Shown here: positions 12,150-23,296 of the stretch, piece by piece | Numbering within the stretch: position 1 is the first letter of the stretch | Layout: every line of letters starts with the position of its first letter | Assembly: GCF_907164915.1 (NCBI RefSeq) | Contig: NC_061866.1 | Location: 45,882,320 to 45,946,319, forward strand | Direction of reading: 5' to 3' | From: Impatiens glandulifera | Lineage: Eukaryota > Streptophyta > Magnoliopsida > Ericales > Balsaminaceae | DNA length: 64,000 nucleotides | Program-made: the position numbers and the translations under genes | The notes under the pieces: model-generated | The model's database searches: none | What the model saw: the letters and a program-made list of their open reading frames with translations, nothing else | What the model was told of the DNA's origin: nothing

Positions 12150-12490
12150 CTCTCGCGATGGCCACAACGACGACGACGAAACTCTAAACGAACACATCAT
12201 ACAAATCGATTCCGTTCTAATATCATGTGTTCATCTTATTGTTCATCATACGTATCGATTTATGTCCTTATTTCCATTATTTTCATCTTCAAACCCTAAA
12301 TGAGGTTGTTCTTATTGTTCATCTTGTTTCTTGTTTATATTGGTTTTTCATTTTATTGATGATGATATTTGCAGATGATGCTCTGAATCGGTTCCGTTTC
12401 AGGGAAGATTTGTGTGATCTCGCGAAACAACACGATCGTCATGCGAAGCAGCACGATCGTCACATGAAGCGATGGGAATTCCCTTATTAG
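12150..12490 (+). CDS. Possible small two-exon gene, unknown function
   Basis: I do not recognise this gene. After a CT-rich leader, a possible start (ATGGCC, 12157) opens only a nine-codon frame. Further on, 'gatatttgcag' at about 12365-12375 looks like a splice acceptor before an open segment ending in TAG at 12488-12490. That segment carries a short internal duplication, KQHDRHAKQHDRHMK, and a highly charged composition. The uninterrupted frame from 12227 reads through the putative intron with a hydrophobic, low-complexity N-terminus and is less believable. The segment follows Mutator-like terminal sequence, so it could be a captured gene fragment. Exon structure and coding status are uncertain. 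Confidence 0.2.
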
Positions 12491-12779
12491 AAAGCTTTCC
12501 CTTTTTACCCGTGTCTGTAATGTTAGGCGTTTTGTTTTACCTTCAGACTCGGTTTTTGTTGGAAGTTTCCGATGTTCAATGTTTAAGATTGTTTAGAAAG
12601 GCAATTGTTTAAGGTGATTATTAATACACTTGTTTTTGTTGTATTTTTTTTCACTGGTTTTAGTGGATGATTATCCAATTGTTGGATTATCTTAAATTTA
12701 GTTCTTTGTGACAATTGTTTTTTGAGTAATTTATAAGACTTTGTTGTTTTCAAATAACCTTAATTACTGTAAGTTATAG

Positions 12780-13560
12780 ATTCTTAATTCAAAATAAGTT
12801 TATTTGAAATTAATCTCAAATCAATTGAGATTTACACCTATAGACTAAGACGAAAACAGTTATAGATTCCCAATTCACTATGCTTGATCATTCCGGAAGA
12901 AGTTCACACTTTGTCTCAGATGTTGAACTTGAAACAGTTTTCATTTACATAAATTTTCAAACACATTGAATGATATACTTCATCGGATTTGTCTATTTTT
13001 ATTTATTTATCTAAACATGAATATAAAACACGCCATTAAAATTTTGTTTAAGATGATTGTGCTCGGTAAGCTTTCTTATGCATTTTTATTCATATAATCA
13101 AATAATTGTTTTTTAAAAAATAATAATGACTTAGCAAAAATATTAAAATTATATGAGTTATGATCATAATCAAATATTTATACTTAAAAAATGATTAATT
13201 AGTGAGTTTGTTTAGAATAGATTCACACAAAACAAATTGTAACGTTATATTTGCCTTGACCATTATAATTATTTTTTAAAATTATTAAAATAATTAAAAG
13301 TAAGTAATTTAATTTTTATTTAATATAAAAAGTGCAGTTAAAAACTTTTTAGTGTAAGATGTGTTAAAGGTTATAAAATTTTTAGATTGTGTGATATATT
13401 TTGTTTAGATATGATATTTAAGTCAAATGATATTCTGTGAATACCAAATATGAATTTATAAATTATGATTAAAAATATAATATTTTTTTACAATAAAACA
13501 AAAATTAGACTGTATATAATATAAACTAATATTTATACAAACTAAAGTTAGAAAGCACTT
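12780..13560 (+). repeat. Dispersed repeat, arm with intact (empty) site
   Basis: This block is present in inverted orientation at 35510-36017 plus 37995-38150. Shared features include 'attcactatgcttgatcatt', 'cacactttgtctca', 'tgatatactt', 'atctaaacatgaatataaaac' and 'aaacaaattgtaacgttata'. It has no convincing coding potential. It lacks the LINE and MITE that interrupt the other arm, so it shows the pre-insertion state. Confidence 0.6.
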
Positions 13561-13939
13561 TATAATGGTTAGAATATAAAATAATATATATGTAAGATAT
13601 TATCATAAAATAATAATTGGGATAATGTAATTATTATTTTATATTATTATATTAGTTTTCTTACAAGGGGAATGTAATGTCTATATATAGACATAATTTA
13701 TATAATTCGACAAATATCATTCTAATATAATTTCTCTCTTTTCTTTATTTTTTACAATAATCTTAATTATATTATTTTAAGTCCTCAAAAGAATTACTTG
13801 AAATACCAAAAGAGTTAATTTCCATTTATGTCAAAATAGGAAGTAATATATAATATAATATGAATAATTATAAAACAAACATTATTTATACTAATTTAAT
13901 ATATTACTTAATTTATCACTTAATTTAATATATTAAGAA

Positions 13940-16575
13940 CTTATTTAAAATAAGTCTGTTTGATAACACATCTTTATAACCACTTATTTTTATAGACTTC
14001 AGTGAAAACAGGTTAAAAATAATAAGCTAAAATAGGAAGTTTATTTTAAAAGTAAAAAAATTACTAAACACGGAACTTTAAAAATAAAAATGCAAAAGAC
14101 CTCTTTATCCTTTGAATTTTAATAAAATTACCTACTATATAAATTGAATTATTAGGTTTATCTTTCATTATGTTTATCTCTTTCTTCTCTCTTCTCTATC
14201 TTCTCTTAAGCAGGAACAAGATCAGCAAGCGGCGGAGGAACAAGATTAGCAAGCGGCGGAGGGAGATCTGGGCTTGATTGAGCTTAGGAAAGCGTCGGAG
14301 GGAGAAACGTTTATATTAGGGCTAATTGATTATCGATCTCCCGATCTATCATATTTATCTTCGCTCAATCAAGTAAGTTTTACTTTCTCTAATCTTCTAG
14401 ATGTTCTTTATTAGATTGATCTTGATATGAATGTCTATAATATGAAATTATATGTTTTTTCTGTTTCAAACCCTGCCTTATTTGATTACATAATTTACAT
14501 AACTTTTCTGTTAGATTCATTTGTTAACTGTTATATTGTTGGTATAGATTAAGAAAAGAGTAAGAACTGAAGGAGATATAATTAGAGATTTATTTCTTTT
14601 TATGCCTGCAAGGTGTTTGATATAATGCATGAAGATTCATTTTTTTTTTGTGCCTGCAAGGTATTTGATACAATGCATCTGAAGAGAACTGAACCTACTT
14701 TATTTGTAGACAGTTATATTGTTGTTGGTATAGATTAAGAAAAAAAGAGTAAGAACTGAAGAAGATAGATTTAGGGACATTCATTCATTTTATGCCTGTA
14801 AGGTGTTTGATATAATGCATCTGAAGATTCATTTTTTTGTGCTTGCAAGGTATTTGATATAATGCATCTGAAGAGAACTAAACCTACTTTATTTGTAGAC
14901 AATATCTGGAACTAATATTATTTGTAGATCAGAAATCAATACTCCTTTATGATTATAAGAGAATATATATGTATTCATTTGTTTTGGACAATTTAATAGA
15001 ATTTAGACAATTTAAGATAAAGTACAAGTGCAAATTGATCATGTTTTACCATGTTGTTTTTACTTTTTTCTAAGCTACTTTTTTTAAGCTAGAGACCTTT
15101 CTAATAAAATACTAATTTAGATTCTTATTAGATACTTATTTGCTTATTTATTTATGACATTGTTTATAAAATTGCTTAATAATCTGGAAAAGAGTCTATG
15201 GAATCGAGTTCATAGGCACAAGCTGATGAGATTTTGTGTTTATTTCGTGTGAGATTGAACTTGTTTATTATAAAATTGAATGCTAAAACCTAGCAATATT
15301 TGGTCTTTATGAGAATAAATGGTGACAGGCAGACTTGGTTGATGATTTTCATTAAAATTCATTCAGCTTTCTAGGGTTAGATATGAATTAGGTGATCTTT
15401 GAAAACTGAATCATGCTCACATTTCTTAGATCGGATTGTAGTTTTCTTCACTTTGTCATCTGTTTAATATATTATGATATTGTTTATAATATTGCTAAAC
15501 AAGAAGCAGGAAAGAGTCGATGGAATCAATTATTTCTCAGTTGTTTAATACTGATTTAGATTCTTATTAGATACTTATTTGCTTATTTATTTATTTCATT
15601 AATATAATCATAAATATATCTTATATTGTACATATTTGTTGATAGGTTATTACAAATAAAATGGTTGATAATATGCAGAGAGCAAATTGGAAAGATCCTG
15701 AACTTTTAAAATTATATTTAGATGCTTGTATTGAAGAAGATAGGAGCGGAAATAAAAATGAAAATGTTTTTAAGAAACGTTCCTGGGATATAATTAGCAA
15801 TAGTATTAAGGAGAAAAAAGGACTTATATTGAGTCAAAAATAGTTAAAAAATCAATGGGATTACTTGAAAAAAAAGTATGGCATTTAGGAGAAAATAATT
15901 AATAAAACTGGAAATGGATATGATCCAATTACAAATACCGTTGGCTGGACTTCTGAAGAGTGGGAAGAATATATTAAGGTGAGTTATGAGATTTTTAATT
16001 GTTTATCATATTTAAAAGTGAAAAAAAATATTGACATATATGAAATGTTGATTTATTTTATGATAGGTTCATCCTGATGCAAAACAATTCAGATATGCTG
16101 GACTACAATATGCAGATAAGATGAACAATATGAAGTTGATAATATAACTCAAAATAATCAACAACGATGGACTACAATGATGGAGTCTTCGAGACCGGCA
16201 GATCAAGCTTTTATGATTAATTTACGTGAACAAATTGCAAATCAATTGTCTAATATGTGAGTGAATTTGAAAGAAATATTAATATTTTGTTTTTTATTTA
16301 ATATTTAATATAAATTACATTTATCTAATTATCTAGTTTGAATATATTATATTTATTAATAAATATAAACAATATAAGGGTATAATAGTATTAATGTACT
16401 TGGTTCAGATATTAATTTTAAATATTATCAAATTAACTTATTATATATTAAGTACTTAAATTTAAGATGTTCCTATTTGATAATTTAAGTTGTTATTTTT
16501 AAATATTTAAGTCATTTAGTACTTAAATTTCAGTATTCAGATCTTAATTTTTAGTTTTATCAAACATCCTAACCA
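13940..16575 (+). mobile_element. Probable non-autonomous PIF/Harbinger-like element
   Basis: The segment opens with 'gtctgtttgataac' and closes with 'ttttatcaaacatcc', short inverted ends like those of PIF/Harbinger elements. It contains a leader with 'gcaagcggcggag' repeats (about 14225-14265), a probable intron, and a broken Myb/SANT gene (15661-16259) of the type that accompanies Harbinger transposases. The intron contains a 189-bp tandem duplication (14561-14749 against 14750-14910) and a second duplicated segment ('gatacttatttgcttattt' near 15131 and 15571). No DDE transposase domain is left. Boundaries and class are inferred. Confidence 0.4.
15661..16259 (+). pseudogene. Myb/SANT-like (Myb_DNA-bind_3) protein gene, broken
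   Basis: The first 60 codons read as the N-terminal half of a plant Myb/SANT-like trihelix domain (NWKDPELLKLYLDACIEE...FKKRSWDIISN). A TAG at 15841 stands where the family has a lysine- or glutamine-like residue, and another TAG lies at 15887 in the segment after KKKYGI. The same frame continues through GWTSEEWEEYI to a plausible splice donor (GTGAGT, about 15977) and acceptor (TGATAG, about 16066), then VHPDAKQFRYAGLQYADKM. After a frame disturbance the end reads SRPADQAFMINLREQIANQ and TGA, like the C-terminus of Harbinger transposases. The family acts as DNA-binding partner of the transposase in the nucleus. The fused ends suggest an internal deletion derivative. Confidence 0.6.
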
Positions 16576-16579
16576 ATCA

Positions 16580-17750
16580 AAAACTTAGTAAAAAATTTAA
16601 CTTCAATTTTTGCAACAAAATCATTTTATAAACAAAATAAAACTTTTCATTAAATTAAACTAGAGTTCAAAACATATTTTACATTAATTTGCAAAAACAT
16701 TAACCAAATATTATACGTACATAACCTCATAACCCTAAAACTAACAAACTAATTTATCCTTCATATTTACTAAGACAACAACAAAAGACAAAAAAAAAAA
16801 AAAAGTTGACGAGAATAAAACATAGTCACCATATTATTATTAACTTCGTCACTGTTATATATATACTCATGTTCGGTTCACTGTTCAATCATTGTAATTG
16901 ACTATATATATACTATAACCAATTACTAAGCTAATATTTTTATATACATGCGCAAATGAATTTGCAATATATTAATTTTTTTTATTAATTGTTATAATTT
17001 TTGTTTTTTTATTCAGAGAATGAAATTTTTTAATGTGAATTTAGTGATTTTTTTTGAATTAATAGTCATGCAATTATATATTCATAAAATTATAAATATA
17101 AATTAGTAATATTAAGTGAACTAGATAGTGGTTAATATGTACATGTTACATGAATGAATGATAAAGAAAATGTCTTAATCCCATAAGATACAACTTTTAG
17201 CTATTATAAAATTATTATGTTTAGGGATCATTTAGGGATCTTCAGTAACAAATGAGATATCAATGATTAAAAATATATGAATAAGATATTTGATTGACCA
17301 AAGTGTAAGGTCATGAGGTTAAAGATCGATTGGAGTTATTGATTAACTAGTTTGTCGAGGATAAGAAAAGTGTGAAAGTATGATTTGGATGTGGTTTGTC
17401 GAGGTATTAGAGACCGCTAACAAAGAATCATAAGACCACGAGATTAGCTAGAGATCGATTAAGATTTATAATTTATTTGTCGATGGATAAAAAATGCGTG
17501 AAAGTATGATTGAGATTTATAATTCATGACTTGCCTTAGTTTTTTTATTAGTATGAAAATAATGTAGATTGAAAATTTTCATTACATCTTTCTCTTTGCA
17601 ACCCAATTCAATATAATTTTCAAAAATATGTTAATAATTAAAATATCATTTACCTATTAAAAATGAGAATAATACTTAAGATTTTTAGTTATTTTAATCT
17701 TAATAGCGTGTACACGTTCATTTCTGTTCCCTTCCTTTTTCTGGCGCGTA
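16580..17750. other. Intergenic DNA, nothing recognised
   Basis: No gene seen. Positions about 17270-17550 contain loosely repeated phrases ('gtttgtcgagg', 'gtgaaagtatgatt', 'agatcgatt'), suggesting an old local duplication. Confidence 0.4.
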
Positions 17751-19064
17751 TGCCCTTTTTTTTAATTAATTGGCATACGATCCATTTTTTTGAATTGAAT
17801 TGGCCCGTACAGGTTTTAAATCGACACACTCGCGAATGTATCGATCTAATTGACTTTAGAGTCGCCACTTTAGTTTACTTCCCAAAGAAACTAAAGAAAA
17901 GAAAAATCAGAGATTCGTTTTAAGAGTTCGGTGTTTGGTTACGTATTAGGAAAGGGCCTACGGCGCTATGTCCTATACGCTTGTCTTTACAGACAATCTC
18001 TACTCCTAAGTAATTGGCCATATGATGTTTGAAGGATTGCTACGTTTTCGTTCTGAGTTTAGAACTCTTTTGCTTGTGTGAGAACAACTTAATCGATTTG
18101 CATAGGGGCTAATTCTATTCATGAGATGCTTGACAAAGATAAGGCATCGAAAAACATTAAGAGGCATTGAAAGGCATCGAAGAGCATTGCAAGGCATAAA
18201 GCAACATTTTCAAAGAAAATCAAGAATCAGGATTCCCGAGAAGGATCAAACAAGAATAGATGAGGAGAACAACAATTCGATTGGAGGACTAGAATTTTAT
18301 TCTTTTGAGCAAATGTGAGAAGAGAATGAACTAACCTAAGGTCCCAAATGTTTCTCCTTTAAAAAATTTCAGGGTTAAAGAGAACTCCGAGTACAACACG
18401 TTAAAATGAGTGATTTTCAAAAAAATAATTCTCAAAATCCCCCCTAAAATTTCATATGCGAGTCAAAAATATTATTAGAAGCTCACTAGAATCAAATTTG
18501 GAATTTTCGGAGTTATAGAACTCCCGACATGACACAGCGAAGATAGACATTTTTCCAAACGGGTCCTAAAAATTCCAGGAAAATTTATTTTTGAAGAAAA
18601 TAACATTTTGAATTTTTGGGAAAATTTGAAAGTGGTTTGGATGTCTGAATCCTCGTTTTAAAATCGTTTGTTAAATCTAGGAAACAAACAGGACCTTAGG
18701 TTTATTTAATTTTTGGTTTATTATTTTTTTTATGTGCAAATTAGAAATAAAAGAAAAAGAAAGTTTAAGGGTCCAAATAAAATATCATGAAGAGATCAGG
18801 GACTACTTTAATTTCGAATTAATAAATTAATTCGAAATTAAAGTTCTCATGTTTATTTCAAAATAAAAGAGACTCAATGGCTCAATTGAAAGGGAGAAAA
18901 GAGTTTTAGGACTACTTTAATTTCGAATTAAATAATTAATTCGAAATTAAATTATTTAGGTATATTAAAAAATAAAAGAGGCCCAGGGGCCTCTTTACAA
19001 CTTCAAAAGAAGTTGGAGGAAACCAAACATAACAAAATACAAGCAGAACCCCAGCCGGTCCTCC

Positions 19065-19812
19065 TGTCACGCGGGCTAAAATTCGACCCGTGCGGCACTA
19101 AGCTAAATCGACCCTGATTCTAGCTTAGAAAGCCTTTCTAAACACAATGCAAGAAGAACTCAAACGCAAGAAATGACTTAGAGAGAGAAAACATTTGAGA
19201 TTAAGATTATATTGAAAGAATGCTTGATAATTACAATGGAATACCTTCAAAGTATTTATAGGACTTACACGTATTAAATTAGGAATTACGTCTGATTACA
19301 ATTTAATTACACTAATTTAGGATATTCATTCCATAGCAAGAATATCCCTACCTAATTTAGAATATCCCTTGTAATCTCTTCCTTAATTAGAATATATATT
19401 ATAATCCTTTCCTTGATTAGAATATATCTTCCAATCCCTTCTTTAATTAGATCATCTTTCAATCTCTTTCTTAATTAGAAGATTCGCTGGGCCCACGTAG
19501 GTAACTGGGCCTCTCCTTGGCTAAGAAGATTAGCGCACTATCAGGCCAAGACTTTAATGAGCCTCGACATCCCCCAGGATTGGGTCGTGACTCTAATGGG
19601 TCGTGACATACTCCCCCACCTTAGTCGTGGCCGTCCTCGGTTCGACCTTGGCATGATACTCTTCAACCTCTTCCTTGAAACATTCCCCACACGGTCCCTC
19701 GTATCTGTGCACAAGCCCCTTGAGCACAGATTACATAGACTTGCATTCTAGAATATCATGGAAGTACACCTCGTGGCTCGATGTTTGCACCCCATTAAAA
19801 TGGGACGTGACA
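19065..19812 (-). repeat. 3' LTR of the gag-protease element
   Basis: Begins TGTCAC and ends GTGACA on the plus strand, and is colinear with the copies at 22137-22882 and 23772-24517. It holds four or more AT-rich direct repeats around 'ttaattagaatat' at 19380-19480. It contains the last 22 codons and stop of the gag-protease frame. Confidence 0.85.
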
Positions 19813-22090
19813 TACTCCCCCACCTAAGTCGTGGCCGTCCTCGGCACGACCCTAGACCGGTGCATGGTGATCTTCTTTCTGGCGTCCCCTGAGCGCTCTT
19901 CCTCCCCCTTTGCACGTCACGGCATTGGGTGCACTTATGGTCGCCAGCCTTAACCGATATAAGACGTTTCCCACACATTTCTTGATTGAACACGGTCCCT
20001 TGAATATGCGCACAAGCCCCTTGAGCACATACCGCATAGACTTCAATAGTTGCGGGGGAAACTTCCCTCTTTCCATCGTCCCCTTTCTTAACTGCACACC
20101 CTCTTAGATTTGCCCTTCTCTTCATATTCTTGGTGTCTCCCTCTGAATATGCCTGAGCACGATCTACTTCTTTTCCCACGGACTTGGTGCGAGTGAAGGC
20201 AGACTGACTTTGGCCCACGTTGCTGGTGGCCAAACCTTGTGGATCTGATGGTTGTGTGTTGTCTTTGGCCTTGAGCCCCTCGAAGGCTTTGACACACGCT
20301 ATCTGGACTTCCTCGGGTACTTCCTCTTTTCCCTTGGACCCGTCCCCATCATCCATCTTGACAAAAGTGGCAAATGTCTCTTTACCACATTTGCGACCTC
20401 GAACGAATCGCATCGTTGAGAACCTGCTTATTCCCTCTGATTCTCTCCTTGTTGGAATCACGCTAGTCTTCCCGTGATCCAAAATGATTAAAGAATCGGA
20501 ATAAGACATTATGCAAGCGCGTACCTGATCGCACCATTCTAGTCCCAACACTACGTCGTAGTCTTCCATTGGGACCAAGGTAAATGAGACTGTCCCATTC
20601 CAGCCTCCGATCCTGGTGTGCACTCTCCTAGCCTCCCCATTTACCGGCTTGGCTACATCGAAGGACTTCACCGTCCCTCTTGTTGGGCTGATCCGCAGAC
20701 CCAACGCACTGGCTACTCTTTCTCGCATGAAGTTGTGCGTAGCCCCTGTGTCTACTAGTGCCTTGATGCGTTTTTCCCCGATCCAAGCTTCCACAAACAA
20801 AGAGCCCCTCCTTGTTCCCTTGTCCGGCTTCGCAACACTAGTCTTCACAACATTGAGAAGTCTTAAGGATCCTATTTGAGTCTCTTCTTCCTCATTAGAG
20901 GACTCAGTTCCTTTAACTGCTGCAACCTTTTCCCCCTTAAACGGGCACATAAACTTTATGTGATTATGAGCACCACAAATATAACAGGTTATTGGCTTAC
21001 CCGAGTCATCGGCTTGCCTCCCTGAGTTTTTATGTGCATGCCCCTTCTTAGATGGGCGGTCTCCCCCACCTTTCTCCTGGTCCTGTGGGCGGTCTCCCCC
21101 ACCTTCTTCCTCATCATACCTAATGAACTTTGGCCTGTCCACAGACACTTTGAGCTCTATCAGTCTTTCTGCAACCGTTATTGCCTCGGAAACGTCCCGC
21201 ACCTTGGCCCTTTGCAGCTCCAACTGTGCCCAAGTCTTTAGGCCGTTAACAAACGCAAACAGTGCCTCCTGTTCCGTTAGACTGGGTAACTCGAGCATCA
21301 ACTCCTGGAATTCCTTCACATACTCCTTGATGGTCCCTTTGTGCACAAGTTGACTCAACCTTTTCCTTGCCTCGTACTCGGCATTCTCTGGGAAGAATTG
21401 GCGTTTGAACTCGGTCTTGAAGTCATCCCACGTTTCCATCCTCAAGGTCCCTCGTTCAATATCTTCTTCTCGCCTCCTCCACCACAACAACGCCATCTCT
21501 TGTAGGAAGAAAGGTGTCGTCTCCAACTTGTCACGATCATCAAGTATGCTTGATGCCCGAAAGTACCTCTCCATGTTCCAAAGGAAGTCCTCCACTTCCC
21601 TTGCACTCCTCGAGCCTTTGAATGGAGTTGGCTTAGGAACATCCATCCGTTGAGGTGTCGCACCTCTATGTTCCCCTCCATTCCTCGCAATCCATCTTTC
21701 CATCGATTCTAGCCTCTCCAATATCTCCCTCTTGAGAGTCTCAACCATTGCATGGACTTCTCCCTGGATTGGATCAAGCACCTTCTGGCAGATGTCATTA
21801 ACCTCCCCTCGAACCAATCCTAGCACTTCGTCACGAATGCTACGATTCGAACCGTTAATGATCCCCATTAACTCATTCTCCAACTTTTCAGCACCCTCGT
21901 CCAACATCGTCACCTTCTCGGCCACCGCGCTAAACACTTCGAGAGCTTCTTGGTGATCGCTCATGCCTTCTTCAAGCCGGGTCACCCGCGCTTCCATGGC
22001 AGCACCTCTCTCGACGGACTTATCCCTCTTGGATCCCTTGTCCTCATGTTGGCCGGTCGGAACCTTAGTGACGATAGTTTGTGAATCCAT
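19748..22090 (-). CDS. Gag-protease polyprotein of a non-autonomous LTR retrotransposon
   Basis: The first true ATG is at 22090 (MDSQTIV); the frame is open from a GTG overlapping the primer-binding site at 22135, which is not a likely start. Counting from that GTG: residues 45-150 are coiled-coil-like; about 170-335 match the Retrotrans_gag capsid domain (WNMERYF, ALLWWRRRE, FKRQFFPENA, FVNGLK); 341-365 is a short GGGDRP duplication; 384-397 is a zinc knuckle, CYICGAHNHIKFMC (CX2CX4HX4C); about 445-550 is a retropepsin-like protease with active site VDTGA (462-465) and a later VVLGLEW. The remaining 240 residues are low-similarity and basic. The frame then crosses the polypurine tract and ends 65 bp inside the 3' LTR. 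It would form particles in the cytoplasm; polymerase must come from elsewhere. No internal stop is seen. Confidence 0.85.
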   Translation of the reverse strand: MDSQTIVTKVPTGQHEDKGSKRDKSVERGAAMEARVTRLEEGMSDHQEALEVFSAVAEKVTMLDEGAEKLENELMGIINGSNRSIRDEVLGLVRGEVNDICQKVLDPIQGEVHAMVETLKREILERLESMERWIARNGGEHRGATPQRMDVPKPTPFKGSRSAREVEDFLWNMERYFRASSILDDRDKLETTPFFLQEMALLWWRRREEDIERGTLRMETWDDFKTEFKRQFFPENAEYEARKRLSQLVHKGTIKEYVKEFQELMLELPSLTEQEALFAFVNGLKTWAQLELQRAKVRDVSEAITVAERLIELKVSVDRPKFIRYDEEEGGGDRPQDQEKGGGDRPSKKGHAHKNSGRQADDSGKPITCYICGAHNHIKFMCPFKGEKVAAVKGTESSNEEEETQIGSLRLLNVVKTSVAKPDKGTRRGSLFVEAWIGEKRIKALVDTGATHNFMRERVASALGLRISPTRGTVKSFDVAKPVNGEARRVHTRIGGWNGTVSFTLVPMEDYDVVLGLEWCDQVRACIMSYSDSLIILDHGKTSVIPTRRESEGISRFSTMRFVRGRKCGKETFATFVKMDDGDGSKGKEEVPEEVQIACVKAFEGLKAKDNTQPSDPQGLATSNVGQSQSAFTRTKSVGKEVDRAQAYSEGDTKNMKRRANLRGCAVKKGDDGKREVSPATIEVYAVCAQGACAHIQGTVFNQEMCGKRLISVKAGDHKCTQCRDVQRGRKSAQGTPERRSPCTGLGSCRGRPRLRWGSMSRPILMGCKHRATRCTSMIF

Positions 22091-22122
22091 TTCTTGCAGC
22101 TTGAATGCGGAAATACAACCTT

Positions 22123-22134
22123 GCTCTGATACCA
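22123..22134 (-). promoter_or_regulatory. Primer-binding site, initiator tRNA-Met type
   Basis: The minus strand reads GTGACA (LTR end), then AG, then TGGTATCAGAGC, complementary to the 3' end of plant initiator tRNA-Met. It starts minus-strand DNA synthesis in LTR elements and fixes the element's orientation. Confidence 0.85.
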
Positions 22135-22136
22135 CT

Positions 22137-22882
22137 TGTCACGGGCTAAAATTCGACCCGTGCGGCACTAAGCTAAATCGACCCTGATTCTAGCTTAGAA
22201 AGCCTTTCTAAACACAATGCAAGAAGAACTCAAACGCAAGAAATGACTTAGAGAGAGAAAACACTTGAGAATAAGATTATATTGAAAGAATGCTTGATAA
22301 TTACAATGGAATACCTTCAAAGTATTTATAGGACTTACACGTATTAAATTAGGAATTACGTCTAATTACAATTTAATTACACTAGTTTAGGATATTCCTT
22401 CCATAGCAAGAATATCCCTACCTAATTTAGAATATCCCTTGTAATCTCTTCCTTAATTAGAATATATATTATAATCCTTTCCTTGATTAGAATATATCTT
22501 CCAATCCCTTCTTTAATTAGATTATCTTCCAATCTCTTCCTTAATTAGAAGATTCGCTGGGCCCACGTAGGTAACTAGGCCTCTCCTTGGCTAAGAAGAT
22601 TAGCGCACTATCAGGGCAAAACTTTAATGAGCCTCGACATCCCCCGGGATTGGGTCGTGACTCTAATGGGCCGTGACATACTCCCCCACCTTAGTCGTGG
22701 CCGTCCTCGAATCGACCTTGGCATGATACTCTTCAACCTCTTCCTTGAAACATTCCCCACACAGTCCCTCGTATCTGTGCACAAGCCCCTTGAGCACATA
22801 TTACATAGACTTGCATTTTGGAATATCATGGAAGTACACCTCGTGGCTCGATGTTTGCACCCCATAAAAATGGGACGTGACA
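22137..22882 (-). repeat. 5' LTR of the gag-protease element
   Basis: Colinear with the 3' LTR and more than 99% identical by eye to the duplicated copy at 23772-24517. It would hold the promoter and transcript start. It is followed on the right by host sequence starting CGGTCCTCC. Confidence 0.85.
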
Positions 22883-23296
22883 CGGTCCTCCGTTCTCCTC
22901 CGATCAAGCGATTTCCGGCGAGTCCTGCGTCTGCGACCAATCCTCGCTTGAAGACGACATCGCGAAGGTCCAACTAAAACTCATCATTGCGAAGAAGAAG
23001 ATCGACTGTTCTTCAAAGCAGCGAATCCGTCGAACATCGCCTAGTCTTCGTATGATTTCCAGGTCGGGACAGAGCTTTCTACAACAATCCATCCGACTTC
23101 CGGGAGCTCGCCTGCACGCCGGGGTCGCCTTTCGATGCTTCGATGATGAAATACCAAACGAAGAACAGCTGAAGAATCAGTCTGTTCTTCTTTTCAGCTA
23201 ACAAGATTGATTTTGAGACAGAGTTTGCTCTAATCACGTTCTCAATCCTAATTAAGCCTAATCCAATATTCTACCATCTAGGATTTAATCAAATCA

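Larger units (their letters stand above)
19065..22882 (-). mobile_element. Compact gag-protease-only LTR retrotransposon
   Basis: Complete, in minus orientation. The 3' LTR is 19065-19812 (748 bp) and the 5' LTR is 22137-22882 (746 bp). Both carry short inverted ends TGTCACG/CGTGACA and differ by roughly 3%. Directly after the 5' LTR, TGGTATCAGAGC (22123-22134, minus) is complementary to the 3' end of plant initiator tRNA-Met: the primer-binding site. Directly before the 3' LTR lies the polypurine tract GGTGGGGGAGTA (19813-19824, minus). The interior of 2.3 kb is filled by one gag-protease frame, with no reverse transcriptase, RNase H or integrase. It must rely on a partner element. The flanking direct repeat is CGGTCCTCC on both sides. 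Confidence 0.85.

Noticed and set aside
19852..22187. Many 65-87-codon frames on both strands inside the gag-protease gene
   Set aside because: They overlap a single long, domain-bearing frame and are shadows of it.
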